Shown in pieces: positions 1 to 9,245 of a stretch of 64,000 bases of DNA. Origin of the DNA: Porticoccus sp964608185. GTDB lineage: Bacteria > Pseudomonadota > Gammaproteobacteria > Pseudomonadales > Porticoccaceae. Where the stretch lies: contig CAZSMR010000002.1 of NCBI GenBank assembly GCA_964608185.1, positions 1-64,000 on the forward strand. Direction: 5' to 3'. Within the stretch, counting starts at the first letter, position 1. Every line of letters starts with the position of its first letter. The notes under the pieces were generated by a model, which made no database searches, had not been told where the DNA came from, and saw nothing but the letters and a program-made list of their open reading frames with translations. The position numbers were made by a program, and so were the translations under genes.

Positions 1-45
1 ACGTTTGAAAAACGTATCGAATTGCGTACTGTGCGCGAAAACTAA
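1..45 (+). CDS. scoA: 3-oxoacid CoA-transferase subunit A, C-terminal end only
   Basis: The first 45 bases encode TFEKRIELRTVREN and a TAA stop. The charged, Arg-rich tail resembles the end of the A subunit of succinyl-CoA:3-ketoacid CoA-transferase, and scoB starts 14 nt downstream, the normal order. The subunit would pair with ScoB to move CoA from succinyl-CoA to acetoacetate. The gene runs off the left edge, so nothing else can be judged. The identification rests mainly on the neighbour. Confidence 0.7.
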   Translation, partial: TFEKRIELRTVREN

Positions 46-59
46 TCGGAGAGATAATA

Positions 60-716
60 ATGTCACTTTCTCGAGATCAAATGGCTATTCGAGTGGCGCG
101 TGAGCTACAGGACGGCTATTACGTGAATTTAGGTATCGGTATACCCACGCTAGTTGCGAACCATGTCCCTAAGGGAATGGAAGTTATGTTGCAATCTGAG
201 AATGGATTGCTCGGGATGGGGCCATTCCCAACAGAAAATGAAGTAGATGCAGACTTGATAAATGCTGGAAAACAGACTGTTACTACAGCAACTGGCGCGT
301 CAATCTTCTCTTCATCTGAATCATTTGCCATGATTCGCGGCGGTCATGTAGATCTTACTGTTCTTGGTGCTTTTGAGGTAGATGCTCTAGGAAATATAGC
401 TTCATGGATGATACCTGGGAAGCTTATAAAGGGTATGGGTGGTGCTATGGATCTTGTAGCTGGTGCAGATAATATAATTGTTATGATGACCCACGCAGAT
501 AAGCATGGTAATTCTAAGTTATTATCAGACTGCTCCCTCCCTTTGACAGGAGCTGGCTGCATCAAACAAGTGTTGACTGACTTAGCATACTTAGAAATAT
601 ATGATGGAAAATTTCACTTGATCGAACGCGCACCTGGTGTTTCTGTTGAAGAGATTATTGAGAAAACTGCTGGCGCTCTTGTTGTACCAGATAATGTGCC
701 AGAGATGAAATTTTAA
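60..716 (+). CDS. scoB: 3-oxoacid CoA-transferase subunit B
   Basis: Product of 218 aa, the usual length for the B subunit of succinyl-CoA:3-oxoacid CoA-transferase. It contains the SENG motif at residues 46-49, whose glutamate (E47) forms the covalent CoA thioester in this family, and the Gly-rich NLGIGIPT segment at residues 23-30. With ScoA it activates acetoacetate to acetoacetyl-CoA using succinyl-CoA. HMG-CoA lyase at 22463 makes acetoacetate from leucine breakdown, so the two fit one catabolic route although they lie 22 kb apart. The start has a GAGAG ribosome-binding site a few bases upstream. A butyrate- or adipate-specific paralogue (AtoA, PcaJ) cannot be excluded from sequence alone. 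Confidence 0.93.
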   Translation: MSLSRDQMAIRVARELQDGYYVNLGIGIPTLVANHVPKGMEVMLQSENGLLGMGPFPTENEVDADLINAGKQTVTTATGASIFSSSESFAMIRGGHVDLTVLGAFEVDALGNIASWMIPGKLIKGMGGAMDLVAGADNIIVMMTHADKHGNSKLLSDCSLPLTGAGCIKQVLTDLAYLEIYDGKFHLIERAPGVSVEEIIEKTAGALVVPDNVPEMKF

Positions 717-737
717 ATTTTCATAAATTGAGAGATT

Positions 738-764
738 AAGCCTCCTACTGAAGGAGGCTTTTTT
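738..764 (+). terminator. Rho-independent terminator after scoAB
   Basis: An 8-bp perfect stem (AAGCCTCC at 738-745 with GGAGGCTT at 753-760) with a 7-nt loop is followed by a T run. It lies 22 bases after the scoB stop. The converging slyD gene ends at 780, so the hairpin may also act weakly on the other strand, but the T tract is on the plus side. Confidence 0.9.
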
Positions 765-779
765 AAAATAAGAAAAAAA

Positions 780-1259
780 TTAATGCTGAGCTCCACCAGA
801 ACCATTTATGTGGCCATGAGAGACCTCTTCCTCTGTAGCTTTTCTAACATCTGTAATTCTTACATCAAATGTTAATTTTTCCCCAGCTAGTTGGTGATTT
901 CCATCAACGGTAACGATTTTATCTGTTAGCTCGATTACTGCTACCGACAATTTTCCTTTTGGCGTAGTAGCTTCAAAGCGCATACCAACTTTTATATCTT
1001 CTGCCTTAAAAGACTCACGTGGAATTTTTTGCACCATCTGCTCTTGTCGCTCTCCATATGCATCTTTAGCTTCTACAGTTACTACCATAACATCACCAGA
1101 TTTCTTACCTTCCATTGCTTTTTCAAGCCCAGGAATAATATTGTTATGCCCCTGGAGATAAGGCATTGGACTATCTTCAGGAGAAGCATCAATCACACTC
1201 CCATTTTCATCGGATAATGAGTAATGAAAATATACGGCAGAATTTTTAGAAATTATCAT
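780..1259 (-). CDS. slyD: FKBP-type peptidyl-prolyl cis-trans isomerase, SlyD-like
   Basis: 159 aa. The FKBP fold is recognisable from the N-terminal half (VYFHYSLSDENG, then YLQGHNNIIPGLEKAMEG) and the inserted IF chaperone flap in the middle. The segment VDGNHQLAGEKLTFDV and the following EEEVSHGH are characteristic of the SlyD/FkpA-type cytoplasmic enzymes. SlyD catalyses prolyl isomerisation, helps folding and binds nickel through a His/Cys-rich tail. Here the tail is short, with only a few His (HGHINGSGGAQH) and no Cys, so metal delivery to hydrogenase is less likely. There is no signal peptide. A clear TGAGGA site precedes the ATG. It converges on scoB. Confidence 0.9.
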   Translation of the reverse strand: MIISKNSAVYFHYSLSDENGSVIDASPEDSPMPYLQGHNNIIPGLEKAMEGKKSGDVMVVTVEAKDAYGERQEQMVQKIPRESFKAEDIKVGMRFEATTPKGKLSVAVIELTDKIVTVDGNHQLAGEKLTFDVRITDVRKATEEEVSHGHINGSGGAQH

Positions 1260-1300
1260 TTAGCGTCCTCAAGTCAGTTGGCGATTATTATCAAAAAAAT

Positions 1301-1320
1301 GTTGCACTTAGTTGCACTTA
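1301..1320 (+). repeat. Perfect 10-bp tandem duplication
   Basis: The decamer GTTGCACTTA occurs twice in direct succession, between slyD and the first assembly gap. It could be natural or an artefact of assembly at a contig end. The non-N sequence from 1260 to 1434 otherwise shows no gene I can support. Confidence 0.6.
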
Positions 1321-1434
1321 AATGAGCTCCAAAATGGAGCAATTACAGACACATGATTATCTAACAAGCACTGCTTTTTTCCAAGCAAACGAAGTTATAA
1401 TAATTCTGAGCATTAGAAAATATAAAAATTTTTT

Positions 1435-1534
1435 NNNNNNNNNNNNNNNNNNNNNNNNNNNNNNNNNNNNNNNNNNNNNNNNNNNNNNNNNNNNNNNNNN
1501 NNNNNNNNNNNNNNNNNNNNNNNNNNNNNNNNNN
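1435..1534. other. Assembly gap (100 N) over the nrdJ start
   Basis: Exactly 100 N, the conventional length for a gap of unknown size. The sequence before it (1322-1434) reads open in the same frame as nrdJ but does not resemble the N-terminus of class II reductases. The true nrdJ start and its promoter or riboswitch therefore probably lie in or near the missing sequence. Confidence 0.95.
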
Positions 1535-4108
1535 TCACAAATTATAGATATCAAGCTGCAAGACGCATCAGCAGATATCTGGGATAAAAAATATAGATTA
1601 AAAAATAAACAAGGTGAACCAGTTGATGAAAACATAGATGCAACATATCGGCGTGTTGCACGAGCCCTTTCTGATGTTGAGGAGAAAGGAAAAAGAGAGG
1701 CATGGTACGAACGTTTTTTATGGGCGCTAAGAAACGGTGCAATACCAGCAGGTCGAATAATTTCTAATGCTGGTGCTTTAGAGCATAAACCAGCAACCTC
1801 TACAATTAACTGTACTGTATCTGGAATAGTCGAAGACTCCATGCTTGATATTCTAAACAAGAATCTTGAGGCCGGACTCACTCTAAAAGCTGGTTGTGGA
1901 ATTGGTTACGAATTTTCTACATTAAGACCAAAAGGAGCGTATGTTTCGGGTGCTGGCGCCTACACTTCTGGGCCTCTATCCTTCATGGATATTTTTGATA
2001 AGATGTGTTTTACCGTTTCTTCAGCGGGTGGCCGACGTGGCGCGCAAATGGCAACCTTTGATGTAAGTCATCCGGATGTAGTCGATTTCATTAAAGCGAA
2101 ACGTGAGGATGGAAGGTTAAGGCAATTTAATATGTCTCTTTTGATAACAGAAGGTTTTATGGAGGCAGTAAAAAATGATGAAGATTGGCCCCTGAGTTTT
2201 CCTGTACTAAAAAAAGAAGTAGATCAGGGTGAGGTAGATCTTAAAGATGATGCTTTGCTTTGGAGAGACTTCCCAACCCTGAAAGGATATGCCGCGAATA
2301 AAGAGGGTTTAGTTGCCTGTCGAGTTTATAAAACTGTCAAAGCTAAACATTTATGGAATGTCATTATGACATCTACATATGATTATGCAGAGCCGGGATT
2401 TATTTTAATTGATAAGGTTAACCAAGATAATAATAATTGGTTTTGTGAGGATATCCGGGCTACTAATCCTTGCGGCGAACAACCACTTCCGCCATATGGC
2501 AGTTGTTTGTTAGGCTCAATAAATTTAACAAAATTTGTTAAAGATCCTTTCACAAAGAAGGCAAAATTTGATTGGAATGGTTACCGTGAAGTAGTTTCTG
2601 TATTCACGCGAATGCTAGATAATGTTGTAGAAATTAATGGTTTACCTCTTGAGGGTCAAAGAGAAGCCATTATAAATAAAAGACGTCATGGTATGGGTTT
2701 TTTAGGTTTAGGTTCCACTATGACAATGCTGACCATGCCTTATGGTTCAAATGACTCACTTGTCTTCACAGAAGAAGTATCTCGTGAGTTAGCAGTGGCT
2801 GGCTGGAAAGCAGGCCTAAGTTTAGCTAAAGAAAAAGGTCCTGCTCCAATAATGGAGGAGAATTTTGAAGTGACAGAGGCGATGTTGCGGAAATGTCCAA
2901 AAATGACTAAAGACGGAATCGTCATAGGGGATAAGGTAAAGGGTAAGTTGCTTCATGCCCGCTATAGTCAGTACATGGAAAAGATTGCAAAAGTTGACCC
3001 AAAATTGGTTGCAGAGCTTGAAGAAATTGGCTGTAGATTCACTCACCACTCATCTATTGCTCCGACGGGTACAATATCACTATCCCTTGCTAATAATGCT
3101 AGTAATGGTATTGAACCAAGTTTTGCTCACCACTATTCTCGTAATGTAATAAGAGAAGGAAAAAAATCAAAAGAAAAAGTAGATGTTTTCTCTTACGAGC
3201 TTTTGGCCTACCGTGAATTAGTTAACCAAAAAGCCATGCCATTTGCGGAAAACGATTCAGAGGCGTTACCTGAATATTTTGCTTCAAGTGCTGATATTCA
3301 GCCAAAGAGTCATGTAGATGTTCAGGCAGCATCTCAAAAATGGATTGATTCTTCGATATCTAAAACTATCAATGTTCCTACAGATTGTGATTTNNNNNNN
3401 NNNNNNNNNNNNNNNNNNNNNNNNNNNNNNNNNNNNNNNNNNNNNNNNNNNNNNNNNNNNNNNNNNNNNNNNNNNNNNNNNNNNNNNNNNNNNGATCTAG
3501 AGCGTGCAATTGAATTAATGACAGAGCACGTCAGTCGTCCTGAAGAGCTTCATGGGTCAACCTACAAGGTAAAAACCCCGCAGTCTGAGCATGCGTTATA
3601 TATAACTATTAATGATATTATTTTGAATCCTGGTACGGATAATGAGCAGAGACGCCCATTTGAGATTTTTATCAATTCAAAAAATATGGAGCAGTTTCAG
3701 TGGGTAGTAGCATTAACCAGAGTAATTTCAGCCGTTTTTCGAAAGGGTGGAGATTGCACTTTCTTAGCTGAAGAATTAAAAGCAGTGTTTGACCCTCAAG
3801 GAGGTTACTTTAAACGTGGAGGAAAGTTTATGCCTTCTTTGGTTGCAGAAATTGGTGTAGCTATCGAGGATCATTTGACTAAAATAGGTATGATTAAAGT
3901 TAGTGAAATTACTGATGATCAAAAAGAGGCCCTTGTTGAGAAGAGAGTAGAATATGATGCAAGATCATCTTCTGTTAGTGAAAATTGTGACACAGATAAC
4001 ACATTCCCTGCTAGTGCGAGCCTCTGTCGGAAATGTATGACCAAAGCTACTATTTTGATGGATGGATGTATGACTTGTTTGAATTGTGGCGAATCAAAGT
4101 GTGGTTAA
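1535..4108 (+). CDS. nrdJ: Adenosylcobalamin-dependent (class II) ribonucleotide reductase, broken by two assembly gaps
   Basis: The protein reduces ribonucleotides to deoxyribonucleotides with a radical generated from adenosylcobalamin. After the first gap it matches NrdJ from near the N-terminus: YRRVARALSDVE, then the STINCTVSG segment with the first redox cysteine. The active-site finger loop NPCGEQPLPPYGSC carries the thiyl cysteine and the partner glutamate. The C-terminus has the Cys-rich zinc/redox tail (CRKCMTKATI, then CMTCLNCGESKCG). The start is hidden by the gap at 1435-1534. A second 100-N gap (3394-3493) removes the part after NVPTD, where relatives have a conserved stretch that seems longer than the N run, so the true protein is probably longer than drawn. 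No nrdAB or nrdDG is seen in the window. Confidence 0.94.
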   Translation, partial: SQIIDIKLQDASADIWDKKYRLKNKQGEPVDENIDATYRRVARALSDVEEKGKREAWYERFLWALRNGAIPAGRIISNAGALEHKPATSTINCTVSGIVEDSMLDILNKNLEAGLTLKAGCGIGYEFSTLRPKGAYVSGAGAYTSGPLSFMDIFDKMCFTVSSAGGRRGAQMATFDVSHPDVVDFIKAKREDGRLRQFNMSLLITEGFMEAVKNDEDWPLSFPVLKKEVDQGEVDLKDDALLWRDFPTLKGYAANKEGLVACRVYKTVKAKHLWNVIMTSTYDYAEPGFILIDKVNQDNNNWFCEDIRATNPCGEQPLPPYGSCLLGSINLTKFVKDPFTKKAKFDWNGYREVVSVFTRMLDNVVEINGLPLEGQREAIINKRRHGMGFLGLGSTMTMLTMPYGSNDSLVFTEEVSRELAVAGWKAGLSLAKEKGPAPIMEENFEVTEAMLRKCPKMTKDGIVIGDKVKGKLLHARYSQYMEKIAKVDPKLVAELEEIGCRFTHHSSIAPTGTISLSLANNASNGIEPSFAHHYSRNVIREGKKSKEKVDVFSYELLAYRELVNQKAMPFAENDSEALPEYFASSADIQPKSHVDVQAASQKWIDSSISKTINVPTDCDXXXXXXXXXXXXXXXXXXXXXXXXXXXXXXXXXXDLERAIELMTEHVSRPEELHGSTYKVKTPQSEHALYITINDIILNPGTDNEQRRPFEIFINSKNMEQFQWVVALTRVISAVFRKGGDCTFLAEELKAVFDPQGGYFKRGGKFMPSLVAEIGVAIEDHLTKIGMIKVSEITDDQKEALVEKRVEYDARSSSVSENCDTDNTFPASASLCRKCMTKATILMDGCMTCLNCGESKCG
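3394..3493. other. Assembly gap (100 N) inside nrdJ
   Basis: The second exact 100-N run. It lies just after the conserved NVPTD segment of the reductase. The frames on both sides happen to agree, which is coincidental because the true gap length is unknown. Part of the conserved C-terminal third of NrdJ is missing. Confidence 0.95.
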
Positions 4109-4292
4109 TATAGTAACTTTATAATGAAATGTCCTACATAGAGCCCTTTTAAAACAAGGCTTTGCTAGCAATGCCAGCTGCTAGAATCTTATGTAATTTT
4201 ATATTTTATACGTTAAGCTGGCTCCAGTATTTGAATACCTTTCGATAGACTCTAATTTTTTTTAAATTGTTTTTTTCTAGAAAATTATATTT

Positions 4293-5423
4293 ATGACTAA
4301 AAACAAAAATATTGAACTGAAGGCTACACCTCTTAGGGAATTGCATCTGCAGTTAGATGCCCGAATGGTAGCTTTTGCGGGTTATGAGATGCCAATACAT
4401 TATTCTGATGGCATTAAAAAAGAACATCTCCATACAAGAGAAAGTGCTGGATTATTTGACGTTTCTCATATGGGGCAAATCACGGTTACTGGAGAGGGTG
4501 CCGCTGAAGCATTAGAGATGTTGGTTCCCGTTGAACTTGTAGATCTTGGAGTCAATAAGCAGACTTATGCCTTGTTGACTAACGAACAAGGAGGGATTCT
4601 CGATGATTTGATGATTGTTCGTTGGTCAAAAAATTGTTTTTTTCTTGTAGTGAATGCTGATCGAAAAGAGCAAGATCTTGCATATTTAAGAAGTAAACTT
4701 GAAGGCTTTCATGTGGACTATCTACATAATCGAGCCTTGCTCGCACTACAAGGCCCTGCAGCTATCAAGGTAGTTCAGGAATTAGCCTCAGACCTAAAAG
4801 AGTTAGTGTTTATGTCTGGTGCTTGCGTTAATTTAGCTGGAATCGATTGTTATATCACGCGCTCAGGCTACACTGGTGAGGATGGGTTTGAGATTTCTGT
4901 TTTGGCTAATTTCGCTGAAATTTTAGCTAAAAAGTTATTATCCTTTAAGCAGGTAAAGGCAGTTGGCTTAGGAGCTAGAGATTCATTAAGACTAGAAGCA
5001 GGACTTTGTCTTTATGGTCATGATATAGATACTAAAACAACACCAGCTCAGGCTTCTTTAGTTTGGAGCATTAGCAAATCACGTCGAGAGAATGGTAAAA
5101 AATACGGCGGCTTTCCTGGAGCTAAGATTATTTTAGGGGAGTTAGCTCATGGTCCTACAAGAAAGCGAGTTGGGCTAAAAATAATAGGAAGAGCACCAGT
5201 TCGAGAGGGTGCTGAGTTAGTTGATAAAACAGGAAAAATCATTGGTATTGTTACCAGTGGTGGATTTGGACCAAGCTTAAATGCTCCAATTGCAATGGGT
5301 TATGTGGAGTCTGAGTACTCTGAAATAGGAGCTGAAATTGGGGCAGTTGTCCGCGACAAAATACACCCAGTCTCCGTTCAAAAAATGCCATTTTCCCCAA
5401 ATCGTTATTTTCGAGGACTATAA
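4293..5423 (+). CDS. gcvT: Aminomethyltransferase (glycine cleavage system T protein)
   Basis: 376 aa, slightly longer than the usual 360-370. It transfers the aminomethyl carbon from lipoylated H protein to tetrahydrofolate, releasing ammonia. Recognisable family blocks are AGYEMPIHYSDGIKKEH, LFDVSHMGQI, the GYTGEDGFEI folate-domain loop and the LRLEAGLCLYGHD segment with the conserved Asp. The C-terminal barrel ends with ALG-type GYVESEY. There is no gcvH between gcvT and gcvP, which is 82 nt downstream. I looked for a glycine riboswitch in the 184 nt upstream and saw none. Confidence 0.95.
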   Translation: MTKNKNIELKATPLRELHLQLDARMVAFAGYEMPIHYSDGIKKEHLHTRESAGLFDVSHMGQITVTGEGAAEALEMLVPVELVDLGVNKQTYALLTNEQGGILDDLMIVRWSKNCFFLVVNADRKEQDLAYLRSKLEGFHVDYLHNRALLALQGPAAIKVVQELASDLKELVFMSGACVNLAGIDCYITRSGYTGEDGFEISVLANFAEILAKKLLSFKQVKAVGLGARDSLRLEAGLCLYGHDIDTKTTPAQASLVWSISKSRRENGKKYGGFPGAKIILGELAHGPTRKRVGLKIIGRAPVREGAELVDKTGKIIGIVTSGGFGPSLNAPIAMGYVESEYSEIGAEIGAVVRDKIHPVSVQKMPFSPNRYFRGL

Positions 5424-5505
5424 ACTAGTCAAATTATTTTATTTCTCTCCGTTAGAGACTAAAAGTTAATAGAAATTTTAATTATAAAAATAGAGATACT
5501 AATTC

Positions 5506-8361
5506 ATGAAATCGTTAGTAGAGCTTTCTAATAGCAATGAGTTTGTTCGTCGTCACATAGGCCCGTCTAATGCAGACAAACTGGCAATGCTTAAAAGTAT
5601 TGGCTACGATTCTTTAGACTTATTTATTGATGCAGTAGTACCAGAAAAAATTCACTACCAACAGCCCCTTGATTTGGCTGATGCAATAACAGAAAGAGAG
5701 GCGCTGAGTAAATTAGCAGCTATTGCCAGAAAAAATAAAGTGTTAAAAAACTTTATCGGTCAAGGTTATTATAACACTTTAACTCCGAACGTAATATTAC
5801 GGAACGTACTTGAAAATCCAGCATGGTATACCGCGTATACCCCCTATCAACCAGAAATTTCACAAGGACGGCTTGAGGCGCTACTAAATTTTCAAACGAT
5901 GATCGTCGAACTAACAGGAATGGATTTAGCCAGCGCATCGTTGCTAGATGAAGGAACTGCTGCAGCAGAGGCAATGACACTTTGTCGGAGAATGTCTAAA
6001 TCAAAAGAAGCAATATTTTTTGTTGATGAGCATTGTTTTCCGCAAACAATTGATGTAATAAAAACTCGTGCAGAACCGATCGGTATAGAGATAGTTATTG
6101 GCAAAGTATCAGATATAGAAAATTATAATTTCTTTGGGGCATTGCTTCAGTATCCGGGAGAAGATGGCTCTATCAGAGATTTTAGTGAGGCCATAACCGT
6201 TATCCATAAAAAGCAAGGATTGGTAGTAATGGCTGCAGATATACTGAGTTTATTATTACTTAAAAGTCCAGGAGAAATTGGAGCTGATGTAGCTATAGGC
6301 TGCACACAAAGATTTGGCATTCCTTTAGGTTTTGGAGGCCCTCATGCAGCTTATATGGCAACAAAAAATTTATTCAAGCGCTCACTTCCGGGCCGTCTTG
6401 TTGGCGTCTCAATCGACGCTAGTGGCAAACCAGCTTATCGGTTGGCACTTCAAACACGTGAGCAACATATTCGAAGAGAAAAGGCTACTAGTAACATATG
6501 CACTGCGCAGGCATTATTAGCAGTAATGGCAAGTATGTATGCCGTATATCACGGCCCCGATGGACTTAAGTGTATTGCTGAAAGAGTTAGTCGCCTTACA
6601 TCTATATTAGCATCTGGCCTTAAAAAAATCGGGTGCACAATAGTAAATGATAGTTTCTTTGATACTCTTACCATGCAAACTGGTAAAGATACTGAGGAGA
6701 TTCATAGCTTAGCTGTTAGGCAAGGCTTTAATTTACGTGTGATAGATAACTCCCATTTAGGTATATCTCTAGACGAGACTACATGCCCTAATGATGTAGA
6801 GAAGCTTTGGCGTTTATTTGATAAGAATACTAATTTATTAGTTGCTGAGCTTGACTTAATATCGCCAAGCGGGATCCCAGAAAAGCTATCAAGAAAAGAC
6901 TCACCGTTAACTCATCCAGTATTTAATATCTATCATTCGGAGACAGAAATGCTGCGTTATCTGAGAAAACTTTCAGATAAAGATATTGCACTAGATAGAT
7001 CTATGATACCCCTGGGTTCATGCACTATGAAGTTGAATTCTTCTTCTGAAATGTTGCCTATAAGCTGGCCAGAATTTGCAAATATTCATCCTTTTGCTCC
7101 GTGTGATCAGGCGTCAGGGTACATAGAAATGATAGAAGAAGTTGAGTCTATGTTATGTGTTGTTACAGGTTATGATGCAGTGTCTTTACAGCCTAATGCA
7201 GGATCTCAAGGAGAGTATGCTGGACTACTAGCTATTCGTGCCTACCATGCTAGTCGAGGAGAATCACACCGTAATATATGCTTAATACCTAGTTCTGCTC
7301 ATGGCACAAATCCTGCATCTGCTCAAATGTGTGGTATGACTGTGGTGGTAACTAGTTGTGATGATATGGGTAATGTTGACCTAAAAGAACTTCGACAAAA
7401 AGCGGCGCAATATGCAGATAATTTAGCAGCCATAATGGTGACTTATCCTTCTACTCATGGGGTATTTGAGGAGGGTATTATTGAGGTATGTGAGATAGTT
7501 CATCAACATGGAGGCCAAGTATATATTGATGGCGCTAACTTAAATGCTATGGTGGGAGTTTGTAGGCCAGGAAAATTTGGTGGTGATGTATCTCATTTAA
7601 ATCTTCATAAGACATTTTGCATTCCTCATGGGGGTGGTGGGCCAGGAGTTGGACCAGTTGCGGTCAGCGAACACTTGGCGCCATATCTTCCAGGACACAA
7701 AAAGCTTCCTCAGAAGTCTATAATTAATACAGTTTCATCTGCACCATGGGGCAGCGCGAGTATCTTGCCGATCACTTGGATGTATATGAAAATGATGGGA
7801 TCAGCAGGATTAAAGCATGCAACAGAGATAGCTATCCTTAATGCAAATTATATTGCAGATCGACTTAAGAATGCTTATACAATTCTTTATACAGGTAAAA
7901 ATGGTAGAGTTGCTCATGAATGCATTATAGATCTGAGAAATATTAAAGATGAGGTAGGTGTTTCAGTAGATGACATAGCCAAGAGGCTTATAGATTACGG
8001 TTTCCATGCACCCACTATGTCATTCCCTGTTCCGGGCACTTTGATGATTGAACCCACTGAAAGTGAATCAAAAGAAGAACTAGATAGATTTTGTGATGCT
8101 ATGTTAGAAATTCACAAAGAAATAATGTCCGTCCAGCAAGGCGACTATCCTACTGATGATAACCCCTTAGTTCACGCACCTCATACAGCTGATATTGTGA
8201 TTTCTGATAATTGGAATAGGCCTTACACTAGAGAAAAAGCTGCTTATCCACTTGCTTCGCTTAAAAACTCAAAATATTGGCCACCTGTAGGAAGAATAGA
8301 TAACGTCCATGGTGATAAAAACTTAATTTGTGCTCGTTTGCCGATCTCTGAATATGAATGA
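5506..8361 (+). CDS. gcvP: Glycine dehydrogenase (decarboxylating), P protein
   Basis: 951 aa, the full length of the single-chain P protein found in Proteobacteria. It decarboxylates glycine with PLP and passes the aminomethyl group to the H protein. The N-terminus has FVRRHIGPS. The PLP lysine is K702 in LHKTFCIPHGGGGPG, followed by the Gly-rich loop. SAHGTNPASAQM and the C-terminal FPVPGTLMIEPTESE are also family blocks. It follows gcvT in the same direction, with a short spacer containing a weak TCTCT/AGAGA hairpin. The gene appears intact, and the H protein must be encoded elsewhere. Confidence 0.96.
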   Translation: MKSLVELSNSNEFVRRHIGPSNADKLAMLKSIGYDSLDLFIDAVVPEKIHYQQPLDLADAITEREALSKLAAIARKNKVLKNFIGQGYYNTLTPNVILRNVLENPAWYTAYTPYQPEISQGRLEALLNFQTMIVELTGMDLASASLLDEGTAAAEAMTLCRRMSKSKEAIFFVDEHCFPQTIDVIKTRAEPIGIEIVIGKVSDIENYNFFGALLQYPGEDGSIRDFSEAITVIHKKQGLVVMAADILSLLLLKSPGEIGADVAIGCTQRFGIPLGFGGPHAAYMATKNLFKRSLPGRLVGVSIDASGKPAYRLALQTREQHIRREKATSNICTAQALLAVMASMYAVYHGPDGLKCIAERVSRLTSILASGLKKIGCTIVNDSFFDTLTMQTGKDTEEIHSLAVRQGFNLRVIDNSHLGISLDETTCPNDVEKLWRLFDKNTNLLVAELDLISPSGIPEKLSRKDSPLTHPVFNIYHSETEMLRYLRKLSDKDIALDRSMIPLGSCTMKLNSSSEMLPISWPEFANIHPFAPCDQASGYIEMIEEVESMLCVVTGYDAVSLQPNAGSQGEYAGLLAIRAYHASRGESHRNICLIPSSAHGTNPASAQMCGMTVVVTSCDDMGNVDLKELRQKAAQYADNLAAIMVTYPSTHGVFEEGIIEVCEIVHQHGGQVYIDGANLNAMVGVCRPGKFGGDVSHLNLHKTFCIPHGGGGPGVGPVAVSEHLAPYLPGHKKLPQKSIINTVSSAPWGSASILPITWMYMKMMGSAGLKHATEIAILNANYIADRLKNAYTILYTGKNGRVAHECIIDLRNIKDEVGVSVDDIAKRLIDYGFHAPTMSFPVPGTLMIEPTESESKEELDRFCDAMLEIHKEIMSVQQGDYPTDDNPLVHAPHTADIVISDNWNRPYTREKAAYPLASLKNSKYWPPVGRIDNVHGDKNLICARLPISEYE

Positions 8362-8376
8362 TTATATCTGAGACGC

Positions 8377-9150
8377 CTACTTTAAATCACTTAAGAACTC
8401 TAGAACAATTTGATTGAACTCTTTTGGTTTTTCTGTATGCAACCAATGGCCTGCTTCCTTTATAGTTTTATATTGAGCTTTGGGAAACAATCCTAATATA
8501 TTACCGAGGTGCTTATTTTTAACGTAAGGAGATTTTTCTCCTTTAATAAAAAGAGAAGGACCCATATAGGGTTTTCCGACAGGAGCTAAGTTTAATTTGC
8601 TCTGATAATTAGAATTAATGCTTTCCATAAAAAGCTGCAATCCATAAGACCGATCTTTTTTTTGAAACAGATTTTTCAAAAGAAAACCTCTCGTGGTCCC
8701 ATCGCTGACGTAAAATGATAGAATCTCGTCAGCTTTTTTTCTAGATAAGAGGTTAGTTTTAACTAAGGCGTTTAAGCCCTCAATAGTTTTACTGTGTTCA
8801 CTTGACTCATAATCAATAGGCGAAATATCCACAATAATAACCCTACTTACTCGATGAGCATGATTTAGAGCTACCTGCATAGCAACTTTACCGCCCATAG
8901 AGTGTCCGATTAGCGTGGCTTGAATGATATTTAAATCATCCATCAGTTCGATGATATCGTCTGCCATGCATGGATAATTCATTTCCTGACACTGGGGGGA
9001 TTTTCCATGGTTCCGAAGATCCGGTGAAATTATCATATTGCTTGAAGAAAGAGTTCGACCTAGTAGCCCTAAATTACTTCCTGAACCAAATAATCCATGA
9101 AGTAATATCACTGCTTCGCCACAACCTTGAATAGTATATTGTAATTTCAC
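8377..9150 (-). CDS. Alpha/beta hydrolase, YbfF-like esterase
   Basis: 257 aa from a GTG at 9150. The open frame continues upstream to 9270 inside gabD, but the extra 40 residues are not family-like and would overlap gabD. Starting at VKLQYTIQG gives the length of E. coli YbfF (about 254 aa). The fold is clear: oxyanion loop LLHGLFGSGSNLG, PDLRNHGKSP, nucleophile elbow GHSMGG, IVDISPIDY, and catalytic His in EAGHWLHTEKP. YbfF hydrolyses short- and long-chain acyl thioesters or esters, but the physiological substrate is uncertain. It lies just downstream of gabD on the same strand and converges on gcvP with a 15-nt gap. Confidence 0.85.
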   Translation of the reverse strand: MKLQYTIQGCGEAVILLHGLFGSGSNLGLLGRTLSSSNMIISPDLRNHGKSPQCQEMNYPCMADDIIELMDDLNIIQATLIGHSMGGKVAMQVALNHAHRVSRVIIVDISPIDYESSEHSKTIEGLNALVKTNLLSRKKADEILSFYVSDGTTRGFLLKNLFQKKDRSYGLQLFMESINSNYQSKLNLAPVGKPYMGPSLFIKGEKSPYVKNKHLGNILGLFPKAQYKTIKEAGHWLHTEKPKEFNQIVLEFLSDLK

Positions 9151-9245
9151 AGTCTTCAGTCTTATTGGTGATGAACTTCTGAAAATATATATTTTACAGA
9201 ATTTTTTTAAGGCAATAAAATCATAGTATGATCGAAACTTTCTAA

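Noticed and set aside
1260..1434. Cobalamin riboswitch before nrdJ
   Set aside because: No B12-box-like sequence is visible in the non-N part; any element could only be in the gap, which cannot be read.
1322..1434. N-terminal extension of NrdJ before the first gap
   Set aside because: The 37 residues do not resemble any NrdJ N-terminus and share the frame only by chance across an unknown-length gap.
4109..4292. Glycine riboswitch before gcvT
   Set aside because: The spacer has an inverted repeat (CTAGCA with TGCTAG at 4165-4184) but none of the conserved core of glycine riboswitches.
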